NCBI RefSeq assembly: GCF_035046485.1
Contig: NC_085138.1
Coordinates: 269,185,694-269,249,693, forward strand
DNA: 64,000 nt
DNA from: Aedes albopictus
Lineage: Eukaryota > Arthropoda > Insecta > Diptera > Culicidae
Reading direction: 5' to 3'
This document shows positions 20,680 through 31,973 of this stretch, one piece after another. The position numbers and the translations under genes were made by a program. Each line of letters opens with the position of its first letter. Within the stretch, counting starts at the first letter, position 1. The notes below the pieces were generated by a model that saw nothing but the letters and a program-made list of their open reading frames with translations, searched no databases and was not told where the DNA came from.

Positions 20680-20865
20680 AACAATCCGGACCTGGTGGGT
20701 AGCACTCCTTCGACGCTGCTGAATGGTAGCCTCGGTGGGACGCAACAAAACTCGCTGGGAGTGCTGGCGCCACCACCTCCCTACCACATTGCCATTCTGC
20801 TGCCGGAAAGCACGAAGGAAACGGATGAAACGCCGCCACCGTCATACGATAAAATAGTGATATAA
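20680..20865 (+). CDS. PPxY double-TM protein gene, last exon (two PPxY motifs)
   Basis: The acceptor CCCGTTTCTAG| opens 61 codons and stop TAA (20863-20865). The tail contains PPPPY at residues 314-318 and PPPSY at 335-339, close to the C-terminus DKIVI. PPxY motifs bind WW domains, typically of Nedd4-type ubiquitin ligases, so the protein may be a membrane adaptor for such enzymes; that role is inference. Two membrane spans plus paired PPxY motifs is unlike Ndfip (three spans). No family name can be given. A variant poly(A) signal, ATTAAA, lies near 20978. Confidence 0.8.
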   Translation, partial: NNPDLVGSTPSTLLNGSLGGTQQNSLGVLAPPPPYHIAILLPESTKETDETPPPSYDKIVI

Positions 20866-21528
20866 TAGTAATTAAAAAATCAGCTAGATATCGTATGAGT
20901 TACAATTGCACACACCCATCCGCATATGGTCATGGCCTATATTTATATGAATGCCCACGAGACGAAGTTTTGTGGGGAAAATTAAACGCAGTGCAACTGG
21001 GTTGCACTTTATGGGTAGCCGTATCGTTTACTATGACACGGTTGAATGTAGGAAAGGTTTCTGTTGCTTGTTCAAATTAAGTCTTATTCGATAAGTTCCT
21101 CGAAATAGTTATTTCTGTAACAGGGTTTTTTTTCACATAGCTGAACCTTGGTCACTAAAAATGCATAAAAAGAGTCCAAAGCTCATTACTACAACAATGG
21201 GTTAAAAATAGCATAATAAGGGCTTCACTAAATAGCGAAAACAACTGCGTAAGCCATGATTATCTGCTTATTGAAATGTTTCATGAAATTGCGAATGAAA
21301 TAATCAAAGATTTCCGTGATGATTTGCGATCTCTACGCTGGATAATATTTACGCTGCGGTTTAGGCTGTTCAGTAACTCCCCTTCATGTCTTACAAATTT
21401 CGGGTTTTGAAGTCAGATTTCATAATATCCAGTCAACATTTTGGTCTACATAAAAACCAACATGCCAATTTGCTTACATAAGATGCACAACTTTCAATAT
21501 ACGTGCCAAAGTGGATGCTAAATAGGTA
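20866..21528 (+). other. Probable 3' UTR and downstream flank of the PPxY gene
   Basis: This follows the stop codon directly and has no frame of its own. ATTAAA near 20978 is the nearest poly(A)-like signal; a perfect AATAAA appears only at 26448. The true transcript end is undetermined. Confidence 0.4.
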
Positions 21529-21807
21529 CACTCCCGATCAAAAGTTTGGTGTCACCCCCTAAAAACATGTCATTTTTTTTAGGCCCATATATCCGCCAAT
21601 TTGCGTCCGATTTCAAAATCCTAGGTTTCATTCAAAAGATAATAAGTCAAAGAAACTTTGAACATGATTTAAAAGACTTTTTTAAAAAAAAAAATTTGTG
21701 TAAACTTAACCCAAAGTTGCTAAATTTTCTAAAAAATGAATATAAACTTACGGCAGTGTCGCTGGAAATTGGGTCGACCAAATTTTAAGATGAGAGTGGT
21801 AATATAA

Positions 21808-21987
21808 CCCGAGCAGAAGAAAATAACAGTCGCATAACAAAATGCGTTATTTTGGCAAAATAACTGAATAATGAAATCAGTTATTTTAATGTTATTAACA
21901 TAACATTTGTTAATAATAACAAAACAAGATATAAAAACAGGTTATGTTATTTTGTAGTTATTATTTTGCTATTCTCTTCTGCTCGGG
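21808..21987. mobile_element. 180-bp nested MITE (CCCGAGCAGAAG tips)
   Basis: The inverted tips CCCGAGCAGAAGA (21808) and TCTTCTGCTCGGG (ending 21987) enclose AT-rich sequence with repeated ATAAC phrases. The other copies of the host palindrome lack it, so the insertion is certain. The target duplication is short and ambiguous (AA). The tips resemble the CCCGATCAGAAAGG repeats at 52960 and 56859. Confidence 0.75.
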
Positions 21988-22231
21988 AACCCATTTTCTA
22001 TTAGCTTTCAACTGCTTTTTATAGAATTTAGCTAAAAAATCTAGAAAAAAAGTTATTAAGTAAATTAACTCTTCATGTCATCGACCAAAAGTCACCCCTC
22101 AATATGATGTATCGGCCAAAAGTTTGGGGTCACTTTCGTAATACACGGAAAAGTGATTTGATGATATCTTCGTCATCTATAGTTCAATTTTAATTCTTTT
22201 TGGCTCATATCAAAGATAATCAACTAAATTT

Positions 22232-22287
22232 GAGAGAGACGAACCAGCCAAGGGCTGAAGTCTGTTTAATAAAGACAAATCCATCAA
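22232..22287 (+). mobile_element. 56-bp retroposon-tail insertion with 14-bp TSD
   Basis: It is flanked by perfect AATCAACTAAATTT (22218-22231 and 22288-22301). The insert reads TGAGAGAGACGAACCAGCC and ends AATAAAGACAAATCCATCAA, the same tail as the 36-bp insert at 15906-15941. It is a severely 5'-truncated non-LTR or SINE copy. Confidence 0.8.
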
Positions 22288-23044
22288 AATCAACTAAATT
22301 TACGTTTGATGTCTTCAACTTAATGTATTAAACGATTTTTGTATATAAAAATGCTATGTAAAGTTAACACATTTCACCGCATTTCAAAAAATGAGGCAAC
22401 TTTACGTTAAGTTTTAGTATGTAAATTTCAACAAATATGTGTGGTTCAATGTCTATGCAGTAAGTAAACATCATTCATTATGTTTCAAATAAGCCAAGAA
22501 GAATTAAAATTTAACTATAGATGACAAAGATATCAATAAATCACTTTTCCATGTTTTACGATAGGGACCCCAAACTTTTGGCCGATACATCATTTTGAGG
22601 GGTGACCCCAAACTTTTGGTCGATGACATTAAGGATTAATTTACTTAATAACTTTTTTTCTAGCAGTTCTGTAAAAAGCAGTTGAAAGCTAATAGAAAAT
22701 GGGTTATATTACCACTCTCATCTTAAAATTTGGTCGACCCAATTTCCAGCGACACTGCCGTAAGTTTATATTCATTTTTAGAAAATTTGGCAACTTTGGG
22801 TTAAGTTTACATGCATTTTTTTTTTTTTTGAAAAAGTTTCTTTTAAATCATGTTCAAAGTTTCTTTGACTTATTATCTTTTGACTGAGACCTAGGGTTTT
22901 GAAATCGGACGCAAATTGGCGAAGATATGGGCCTAAAAAAATTACATGTTTTTGAGGGGGTGACCCCAAACTTTTGATCGGGAGTGTACATCCGGCGATA
23001 TTTCTAAACGTTTGTTCAACCCCATTATGTTAAGCCTAGTCACT

Positions 23045-23242
23045 ATTTAACTAAGTGTTCCTTGAGCACTCCCACAGTTATTAATTGAAGGGCTTCCTTT
23101 GTCTGCCATTACATGAATTTGTATATTGTGATGCAAGCACAATGATACACTATGCTCAGAGAGTCGAGAAAATTTTCCCAACTCGAAAACCGAGCCCGCC
23201 GTCTTCGGATTGGCGATCCATAGCCTTAACCATTAGGCTTAC
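23045..23242 (-). mobile_element. tRNA-derived SINE fragment
   Basis: The minus strand starts with a tRNA-like head (GTAAGCCTAATGGTTAAGGC as box A, then GGATCGCCAATCC, then GGCTCGGTTTTC as a decayed box B). It continues with a body ending in AACTGTGGGAGTGCTCAAGG, a body type also present in the SINE at 52497-52795. Decayed box B and no visible TSD imply an old copy. Confidence 0.65.
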
Positions 23243-23770
23243 TGACTATTGAAAGGAAATGCTAAAATGTGGAGCACAATATGCTGTTTTCTGAAAGAAG
23301 TTAGTATAAATCATCAGAATAGTTCATTTTATTTAACAAAGTGTATTTATAATTTCTGAAACAGTCTATAACATCCAATGTATACAAAACCTGTTGAAAC
23401 ATCAATAGATTATATTGCAAAATCATATATGTTGGAAGCTAGATTTCAGAGCCGGCCAATAAGTGGTCGTGAGTTCAAATCTCACCTGAGCTGTGGATTT
23501 TTTTTTCGGAATTTCACTAATAATTTATCCATCTTTTTCATGTACATATGTTGAGTTTCATTGAATAACATATAATAGGTTGACGAACAGTCAAAATACG
23601 AGAATTTTTGATGCACTCTAAGAAAAGTTGCAGCATGTTGAACTATTTTGTGAGAGAAAAAAGGGTTACATATCCCAAACAAGCTGGCTACCTCCTGTAG
23701 GTGTTAAGCTTGCAGTTTTTAGATCGAGATTCGGTTCAAATCTTTTTCGTGTTTAAAATGAATCTGAGTT
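23243..23770. other. Unassigned region with a tRNA-like T-arm
   Basis: There is no gene. Near 23467-23490 GTGAGTTCAAATCTCAC can form a tRNA T-arm, but no D-arm or acceptor stem pairs with it, so it is probably tRNA-derived repeat debris. Confidence 0.35.
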
Positions 23771-25545
23771 CCATGTCAGGCAGAACTCAGTCTTCCAGAG
23801 GAAGAAGCGCAAACAGGAAGAACGAGATCGCCAAGCGATGGAAGAGCTGTACCGCGCTAAGGTCACACGAATTCTACGAGAAGCTGCATCGCTCGTGCAG
23901 AGGATTTGGGCCACAAGCCGACTCGTGCCGAGACAATTACAGGAATCTTCTCACGAGCGAGCATTACGATGAACACCTGAAAGGCGACCCAGTTGACACA
24001 CGATCGCATATGATGTTGAATAGGATGCTAAAGTGGAGGCGATACTTTACACGCGGTTAAATGGGAGCAGGTACGCATATAGCCTCCACTTTAGCATCCT
24101 ATTCAACATCATATAAGACTTTGTGATGACTGGGGACGTTGTAAGCATCGAAGGTGGCGTGGTAACAGATCTAGGAGTACGTGCGCAGGACGAAAGACTT
24201 CCAGCCCCTAGCCTAACAGGAATTCAGGAGGAGGTTTATCGGTTGAGAAACAACAAAGCCGCTGGAGCAAATCAATTACCAAGCGAGCTTCCAAAATACG
24301 CTGGAGAAGCACTGGTGACAGCACTACACTTGGTCATTACCAATATTTGGGAGAAGCAAGCATCCGTAGGAATGGATGGAAGCGTTCGTGTTTCGCATCT
24401 ACAAAAAGGGCGACAAATTGGACTGCGGGAGCTAATGCGCGATCACAATACTGAGCGCTGCCTACAAGATACTTTGATTGCAAGAGAGTTCGTAGCGCAA
24501 TATCAGGCTGGATTCGTGGGTGAACGCGTTGCAACGGACCAGATGTTCGCCATCCGCCAGGTGTTGCATAAATGCCGCGATACAACGTGTCCACACATCA
24601 CTTGTTCATCGATTTCAAATAGGCGTATGATACAATCGATCGAGACCAGCTATGGCAGATTATGCACGAATACGGATTCCCGGATAAGCTGATTCGATTG
24701 ATCAAAGCGACGATGGATCGAGTGATGTGCGTAGTTCGAGTATCAGGGACACTCTCGAGTCCCTGCGAATATCGTAGAGGGTTGTGGCAAGCTGATGGTC
24801 TTTCGTGCTTGCTGTTTAATATTGGTTTAGAGTAGAGAATATCTTAAGGAGAGCAGGATAAACACGAGTGGAACGATTTTCACGAAGTCTGTTCAGCTGC
24901 TTGGTTTCGCTGACGATATTGATATTATGGCCCGCAAATTTGAGATGATGGCAGAAACGTTCATCCGACTAAAGAATGAACCAGGTGAATCGGATTGTTT
25001 ATTAAGGTGTCGAAGACAAAGTACATGATGGTAACGGCATCTATGGAGGAATTACCACACCACCACCCCGAATTTCTGTCGAAAGTGATAAAATCAAGGC
25101 GTTTGAAGAATTCGTGTAATTCTAATAATCTATCCACAAAACTCTGATTAGACTGGTAGTCCTCTATGGGCACGAGCCACGGACTCTATGTGCAGAAGAC
25201 CAACGCGCCTTTAGAGTTTTCGCACGGAAGGTGTTGCGTACCATCTACGGCGGAGTGCAGATGGAAGACGGGACTACGAGGAGGTGATTGAACCACGAGC
25301 TGCATCAGCTGCTGAGAGAACCAACCATCATCGTCCACACCACGAAAATCGAGAGGCTACGGTGGATGGGTCCCGTCATCAGGATGTTGGATAGCAACCC
25401 GATTAAAATGGTTCTCGAGTGTCATCCGACCGGTACAAGAAGACGTGGTGCGCAGCGAGCTAGATGTGTCGATCAAGTGGAGGACGATCTTATTCTAACT
25501 CTTTATCTTTCGATAGAGTCTAAGAACGAGTGGATTAAATGAAAG
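23771..25545 (+). pseudogene. RTE-type non-LTR retrotransposon fragment
   Basis: The plus strand holds a degraded ORF2: 23771-24003 (KFYEKL-type linker), 24123-24692 (LRNNKAAGANQLPSELPKY, RT fingers), 24600-24720 (HEYGFPDKLIRLIKATMDR), QLLGFADDIDIMAR at about 24894-24935 (catalytic ADD retained), and the C-terminal region to 25540 (MNHELHQLLREPTI, RRRGAQRARCVDQV). Multiple stops and frameshifts are present. The endonuclease half is absent. A hairpin insertion interrupts it at 24008-24114. It pairs with the minus-strand copy at 38.3-44.6 kb. Confidence 0.8.
24008..24114. repeat. Inverted-repeat insertion within the RTE fragment
   Basis: Perfect or near-perfect 33-bp arms (ATATGATGTTGAATAGGATG at 24008 and its complement ending 24114) enclose 41 bp. 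They break the RTE reading frame between two conserved blocks, so this is a small hairpin insertion. Coding sequence resumes at about 24123. Confidence 0.65.
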
Positions 25546-25566
25546 ATGACTGAGATATGACCGAAA

Positions 25567-25617
25567 AACATTTCCATGTTTTTGAGGGGGTGACCCCAAA
25601 TTTTTGCACGGGAGTGT
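25567..25617. mobile_element. Terminal fragment of the CACTCCCG palindrome family
   Basis: CATGTTTTTGAGGGGGTGAC, then CCCAAATTTTTGCACGGGAGTG, matches the right tip of the elements at 11354-12533 and 21529-22986. The other arm is missing. Confidence 0.65.
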
Positions 25618-26939
25618 AGGGATAGGCGGGGCATTATGGACACCCGGGGCAGAATTGACACCCTCAATATTTTGAAATATCGAATATCTGCCAAATACAA
25701 ATATGATTTGTGTACTTATTGAATACTGTGCTAAGAAATTGTCCTTGGGATATGCATACAGCCAAAAGGTGATTTTGATAGTCTTTCATTTGAACAAGCC
25801 GCATCATTCTTTTCCCATTCAAATCTGATCCCTTGTTCAGTGGGTGTCATATTGAACAATGTTTCATTACCAAGGCCAAAGTTACTTGTTCATGAAACTA
25901 GCAGTATTGGATGTTATTTTTCCAGGCAAGTAAACAGGAAAGGTCAAAAGATTTTCAAACCTATAAGAAAAAAAAAGATCGTTGAAATCACTAAAATATC
26001 TCCTCGTAGAGATGTACATCTCTCGCTCGATGTTACGATAGGATAAGTATTTAAGCTAAGCCAAACTACTTGTAGGAACCGCGGAAAAGAGGAACAAAAT
26101 GCTCACAATCTACATGCTTATGTTAGTCAACTAGCGTTTAAACAAAAACAGAAAAACGATATTATTTATCATTCGGAACCGATTCCTATTATAAACGTAC
26201 ACGCAGTCATACGGTAGCGCAACAAGAGCGGGGTCTCATTAGAGCACAAGTGCGGATTAAACGTAGGTAAATCTTAAGATACACTACATGCGCTCCAACA
26301 ATCTGTACACTACTGCGAGTATTTGCTAACAGAAAGCTGTAGAATTGGTTTTCGTAGTTTGGTTCGCGATAGGAAGCATTGTGCCAACTGGCGCACAGGA
26401 TGCAGTTGTGTTAGCATTTAAATATTGAATCGAGTAATTGACATTTTAATAAATTTTATTATCGGTAAAAAATGGTTTTGACTTTATGTTTTGAAAGAAA
26501 CATCTTTTAAAAAATATCTATGACGTGAGAATACATCCAAACTTTTCGAAGAAAGTGCCCCCTAAAACTAACGATATTTTAACAAGACTTATCTATTCTA
26601 GATACGATAAAATTTTAAGAAGTAGATGCTTCATAGTGGTTTACAATACTCAACATGTACGTACCATATATGATTGCTCTCCAGAACTCTTTTGAACCTT
26701 TTTCGCTTAGTTTTTCAAAATGATTTATCGATTGATTCTATTCGATATTCTTCGTTCACATTCTCTTTCGTTTATAGGTCGTAATTTTCAGCCAAATTTT
26801 TTGGTGGAGTCTCTAGTTATATAAAAAATGAGAAAGGAAATAATCTTTCAGTGCTGAATAAGTCTACATCGATGTAGATTTTCAAATATCATTTCTTTCA
26901 TCAAACCAACTAAGCATTTTTACTAGTCATCATCCTGTG
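25618..26939. other. Unassigned region with an AATAAA
   Basis: The first 45 bp resemble the GGGGCATAATGGACACC tips of 18269-19120 (solo tip). The rest shows no gene. AATAAA at 26448-26453 on the plus strand could end a long 3' UTR of the upstream PPxY gene, but nothing ties it to that transcript. Confidence 0.35.
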
Positions 26940-26945
26940 TTTATT
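26940..26945 (-). terminator. Poly(A) signal AATAAA of the two-domain peritrophin
   Basis: AATAAA on the minus strand lies about 120 nt downstream of the stop codon at 27064. It is the first perfect hexamer in that direction. Confidence 0.5.
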
Positions 26946-27063
26946 ATCTTTTATCCATCTCATCAGCTACGGTCTTAAGCCGCTTAATTCCACCACGGAT
27001 ATGGATCACCATGAGTGGGGAAAAAACGTCCCTAATGAATGGAAATTCCCACCGCACCATTAT

Positions 27064-27440
27064 TCAGCATCTCACGTTTCGTTCGAGGTTGCAATGTCCA
27101 TAGCGGGGATCGAAGAGCAAACCTTTCGGACATTCACGGTCGGTGGCCACTCCTTGGAAGCACTGAATGAACTTATTGCAAGCGCCGGCCACGGGCACAT
27201 TACGAAAGCCGCTGACGGGACACCTGACACACCTTGCTCTGCTGGGAAGATCACAGGCCTTCACTTGGGCATTGTAATGCAAACCAGCTGGACAGCTCAC
27301 GGCAATAGTTTTCCCATTACTGCAGAAATTATAGTAATTGCATCGGGACGGATCCGGCTGCGTACTGCCATTCTGCTGTCCATAACAATTTTGAGCATGC
27401 GAATAGCTCACAACAAGCAAACAGCAAGCGACAACTAGCA
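27064..27440 (-). CDS. Two-domain peritrophin (CBM14), last exon; first exon not found
   Basis: The minus strand encodes a hydrophobic signal segment (LVVACCLLVVSYSHA) followed by two peritrophin-A chitin-binding domains of about 55 residues, each with six Cys in the family order, ending ERNVRC and TGA at 27064-27066. Such secreted proteins bind chitin in the peritrophic matrix of the gut or in cuticle. There is no ATG before the signal segment: the frame runs upstream to TAA at 27469-27471 without Met. A good acceptor, CCATCATCCACATCTAG, ends at 27441, leaving a phase-1 junction (xTG). The start must therefore lie in an upstream exon that I could not pick out. The plus-strand frame over the same bases is a shadow. 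Confidence 0.85.
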
Positions 27441-27444
27441 CTAG

Positions 27445-28059
27445 ATGTGGATGATGGGAGAGAACTAATTAGTTTGATTCACAGGAAAATAATGATTCTT
27501 CCACCTACATTTCATTTCGAGCTACCTGAACTCTTCCTACGATTCGGAAGATATGAAATTTGATGGGAAATTCTCACCTTGTTTTATTGCTTTATCAATT
27601 GTCTATGGATGCTTTATTCTAGATAAATTGACTTTTTTCATCGGCTTCTAACGTCATCTTCACGTCAGATTTTTTTTATCAGTCAGCATAGGAAGTCCAC
27701 GCATCGATTTTTTATCGCGATATGTATCTAACAAATAGTATCTATCTTCACTTATGTGACTTATCATTTTGTTCAGCAACAGTTTCGTTACTAGTCATTT
27801 ACCTATTCTCAAAAATGACGTTACTGATAACGATTCCAGCCGGGCATTCCAGAACCATCGTGAGGATTCCTTGATGTTTTGATAAAAAATATGTATGCCA
27901 TACACATTCAAGTGAGAATGCGTTACACATATCTTTGAAAAACCCTGCTCGGCTGCGTATGACTGATTGTTACAACCAGATCTTGCGAATACCAGCGTTG
28001 CAAGGTTGTTGCAACAACCATTAGGGTACCTGAGCGGAAGAAAGAAACCGTAAACCCAT
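27445..28059. other. 5' flank of the two-domain peritrophin
   Basis: This should contain the missing first exon and promoter. GTGAGA and GTAGCT donor-like sites occur on the minus strand near 27578 and 27524, but neither follows an in-phase ATG. No element is recognised. Confidence 0.4.
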
Positions 28060-29130
28060 CTAACCTTAACCCGCCATCCACAAGAATAACTTTATGTGTT
28101 TTCGTCACAAATGATGGCATTGCATAATTTGCTGGGATCCGTGAAGCTCTTGAAATCTCAAATTTCAATTAGAGACACTATAAGGATATTCCAGGTCAGC
28201 CAAACTACCTTGGAGTTCAGAACTTCAAATCTGCACTCGTAACAACAGCCATATCTGTTATACTGAGTAACGTTGCCAAATCAATCGCGGTGACTGGAGC
28301 AATCTGAGTTCTACTATATAATATTATGAATCTTTGGGCCATTGAGGGTCGTCCAAACTATCCTTATGTTTAGCTCGTGACAGTAACAGTAGTTATTTGT
28401 ACAGTGAACTTTAACATTACACATCCAACTGTAATCTGTAATTCCCCTGGCATTTTATGAGTCATTCCAAGATAGTTTCGAGATATTCCTAATCAACCAC
28501 ACTACTCCGGAGACCATAGCTTCAAGTATACACTTGTGATAATGGCTTTTGTCACTACGTTAAGTAGTGTTACATAATCCACTTTAACAAAGTAGCTCGA
28601 GGAACAATAAGCATTTTTATATATTTTTGGGTTATTATGAGCCATCCTTACAATTATGGAGCTTAGGTTATAAAAACTTAGTTAATAAAAACAAGATAGC
28701 AACGGTACACAACCAAATAGGATCCATTGACCTTTTAACTCTCAAGGGTTACTTCATGATAGTTTTGTGATTGTTTAGATGATCCATTCATATATGGACA
28801 CACAACTTTGTATCTACACTTGTAATGCTACAATGTAGCAAGCTAGTACACTGAATAATGATACATAATAAACCATATTTAATTATATTCTTCAAATACT
28901 AGTAGGCATTGTTCTGTACCTTTGCTTGCTCAAACTTTTATTTAACTCATTATTTTTGTATCTGCATTTAGTCATTATTTGTGCTATATAAAGTTACGTT
29001 ACCTAGTCTAGCCCATCCAGATCCGTGAGCTTCTGTGAAACTCAGAGCCATTCCAAAATAACTTTGAGATATTTCAGGAATACTCAAATTCCCTATAACT
29101 AAGAATTTTCAGCTAAGGTGAAGATACGAC
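28060..29130. repeat. Foldback-like element 1, left array
   Basis: Degenerate tandem units of about 152 bp with phrases such as GGATATTCCAGGTCAGCCAA and TCAGGTCTACACTCGTAAC-like blocks. GGGATCCGTGAAGCTC at 28134 matches landmarks at 60987 and 61291. The reverse complement of the right array (32850-34312) aligns with these units, so the two arrays are inverted relative to each other. Confidence 0.65.
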
Positions 29131-29453
29131 GAAGCCACATCTCGAGCACAATTCTGTGGGACACGACCAAGGATAAGGACTACAGCTACGAACCAAGTGT
29201 TGTGGTGAAGAATTGTTGATTCAGTTTTATTATAATTGTAATCAACGGTAGCCATTACGGTTGGTAATGTTGTGCAACTCAAAACAGCAAAAAAGATATT
29301 ATTACTGCTGTAGACTCCATGAAGGGCGGTGTGTACAATTCTGAATATACCGAAGCTACACAGTATCAAAAATACGAGTAAATTTACGCTATACCTAATG
29401 CACATAAAGGGAATGCCAAGATTAGCGTAAAGTTCAGCTGGAATTGAAATATA

Positions 29454-31973
29454 GGGTAAATGCACTAGTCTTCGCCCCCTCCCTAATTTTCGCCACCCTA
29501 ATAAAACATTCGTAGTTTTTGTGTTTAATCAGGTAGATTGTTGTTTGTTTTTCAACGTATCTAAGAGAGCAAAAAAAAATTAATCTTATGCACTAATGAT
29601 ATTCCACAAAACCAATAACTTAATCTATCGAATTAGCGATTATGAAATAGTCATGGCAATGATGTATGTATTTTTCAACGCAATGCAAACAGTAGCGATA
29701 ATCAGAACCTGGGAAGACATACAAAATGAACTCTTCCAACCCAAAATAATAAACATTGATAATCATGCAAGTCTTAGGAATACACAGCAGGTTATTTATC
29801 CAGCTAAATTGATAAAACTTTTTAATTTTAAGCTAATTTTATAGGTGGCGAAAATTAGAGCACAAAATTTTAAGTTCCCAATTTTCGCCCCTGGCGAAAT
29901 CCCTTGTCCCGTTCTATTTGTATTGCGTGTTTCAGTTTTCGCCCCTCCCTTTTTCGTACTGAAATCGGATGTGGAGATTACGGAAGAGGTGAAGTTGATC
30001 TTTGTGAGGTAGGGGAAATTGGGGCAAAATGCACTATTTATGCAAACGTGGTCATTCTAATCTATTTCATGAGTGGGATTCTGTGATTTTTGACCTTTTT
30101 CGATTCCCAATTTTGAACGCAAGTTTTGACGATCTCCGTCAAATTAAGTCTCCTTGCTATCACACAAACTACTCGTTATTGATGCGACGTCTTGCTGTCA
30201 TTGTTGCAAAAAAGGAAGAGAGCGAAAATGAAATGAGAGCGTGAAAAGCACTTGCCAATCTATCACTTTTGACACATTTAACTGTGAAGTCAGGTGTGAA
30301 GACAAAAACGGGCGATTTTTGGGACAGTTCGTGGCACGAACGTTCCAAACCGTCGTGTTATAAAGTGCGAGAAATAAGTATAAAGACAGAGCCGTTTTCC
30401 ATACAAAATAATCAAGTTTTGGGATCAAAATCTCTTTTTCTGACGATTCGATTGTTATGGAATTTTGTCTGCAACCTTAAAATAACTAAAATTTTGGCTA
30501 GAAATATAAATCATCATCCATGAAAACGTTTATATCGGCTTTTCAGATTCAAATAAATATAAAGACACGTTTTATATGGAAACAAGTGTCTTTATATTTA
30601 TTTGAATCTGAAAAGTCGATATAAACGTTTTCATGGATGATGATTTATATTTCTAGCCAAAATTCTAGTTATTTTAAGGTTGCAGACAAAATTCCATAAC
30701 AATCGAATCGCTAGAAAAAGAGATTTTGATCCCTAAACATGATTATTTTGTATGGAAAACGGCTGGAAACGGGAATGCCCGCACAATCTATTTTGGAGGA
30801 TAGTTTACAATTTTGTACAAAAGACGTTAATTTTTGGTCACGTAAATTTACAAAATTAAATAAATAATTGAGGAGTTTAGATGTAAGTGACCTTTTTGTC
30901 GAAAAAAAAATTCAAAAGTCAAACTTTTCTAAACTTGTTTAAAACTATGTTCAATTGTTCACGTTGATGGGAAGAAATACAAAAAAAAAATGGAAATGAT
31001 TTTGAAGGACTTTTTATGGGGTGAACAATTGATGATAAATTTCGCGCCTCTTTTACTCACGAGGGTTTATCACTAACGTTCTGTTGTTCAAATTCTCTGA
31101 ATAAAAAAAGTGTTCCATTTAATGTGTTGGAAAATTTTACGGGGCAAAACGTCCGCTGGTATTTTTTGCATTAACTAGTAATGAAATGCTACTTCCATTG
31201 AACTCTCATTAAACTATTCGCGACAGCTCAATGATTACAGACGCTTGTAATAGTTAATCGGTAAATGTTAATCGCTTGAATGCCATGTGCTTCAAATTAG
31301 AAAATCTTTTTGATGTAATTTATTATAATAATATTGTTAAAAAAAATTATTTCAAAATCGTCCCCTCCATTCTAATTTTTTGCATGGAACGTCAACAGAC
31401 CACTCACCTCACCCCACAAAGCGTGACGTAATTTGTATACGTCCCCCATTAATACGTAATTTTTAGTTGGCCATGTTTTCTACTTTAAGATCTATCTATT
31501 GATCTATGTATTGTTTTATTTTGTTAGTTTAAACTCAAGGAAGCGAATAATGTGCATACAGGAAAACCATTTTTTCTTTATTTTCCAGACGGGAGCTTGC
31601 TTTGGATAACTCAAAAACGCAGAAAACAGTACTAAGCTTGCCGGGATAATTCGTATTCAATAAAATTTTAAGGATAGCCATGATCGAATTGAGGAAAATT
31701 TATGGGCAACTGTAGGGGGCGAAAATTAGAGCGGAGGAGGGGCGAAGATTGAATTTTGGGGGGCGAAAAATAAATCACAAATCAATATTGAAAATTGTTA
31801 CTTTAATGTATTAAATCTTCATTTAATGGTACTTTTGAGCTGGGTTATCACTGATTGAAAGATAATTAGCAAGAATCACCAAAGAAACATAGATATTATC
31901 AGAAATATATGTTGAAACTCAATAATTTGGATAGTTCGATGCTTTAGGGGGGCGAAATCTAGTGCTTTTACCC
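29454..31973. mobile_element. 2.5-kb TA-flanked inverted-repeat element
   Basis: The tips GGGTAAATGCACTAG (29454) and CTAGTGCTTTTACCC (ending 31973) are inverted and flanked by TA (29452-29453 and 31974-31975). C/G-rich 'cgccccc' motifs recur just inside both ends (29485-29510 and 31715-31765), giving nested TIR layers. A near-perfect hairpin (30389-30764) lies inside. The small frames (for example 29596-29844 and 30269-30523) have no domain. It sits in the loop between the foldback arrays. Confidence 0.7.
30389..30764. repeat. Near-perfect 376-bp hairpin
   Basis: Arms 30389-30568 and 30586-30764 (about 180 bp each) are almost identical reverse complements with a 17-nt loop. The left arm starts AGCCGTTTTCCATAC and the right arm ends with GTATGGAAAACGGCT. 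Read-through transcription would give long double-stranded RNA. There is no coding content. Confidence 0.85.

Larger units (their letters stand above)
21529..22986. mobile_element. TA-flanked palindromic element, copy 2
   Basis: Tips CACTCCCGATCAAAAGTTTGG and complement, flanked by TA (21527-21528 and 22987-22988). It is the same family as 11354-12533, with long inverted arms and internal AAAGTTTGGGGTCAC modules. Its extra length comes from two insertions, a 180-bp MITE (21808-21987) and a 56-bp retroposon tail (22232-22287), which show that copy 2 is older than those insertions. Confidence 0.85.

Noticed and set aside
23440..23505. tRNA gene
   Set aside because: Only a T-arm is convincing; no D-arm or acceptor pairing.
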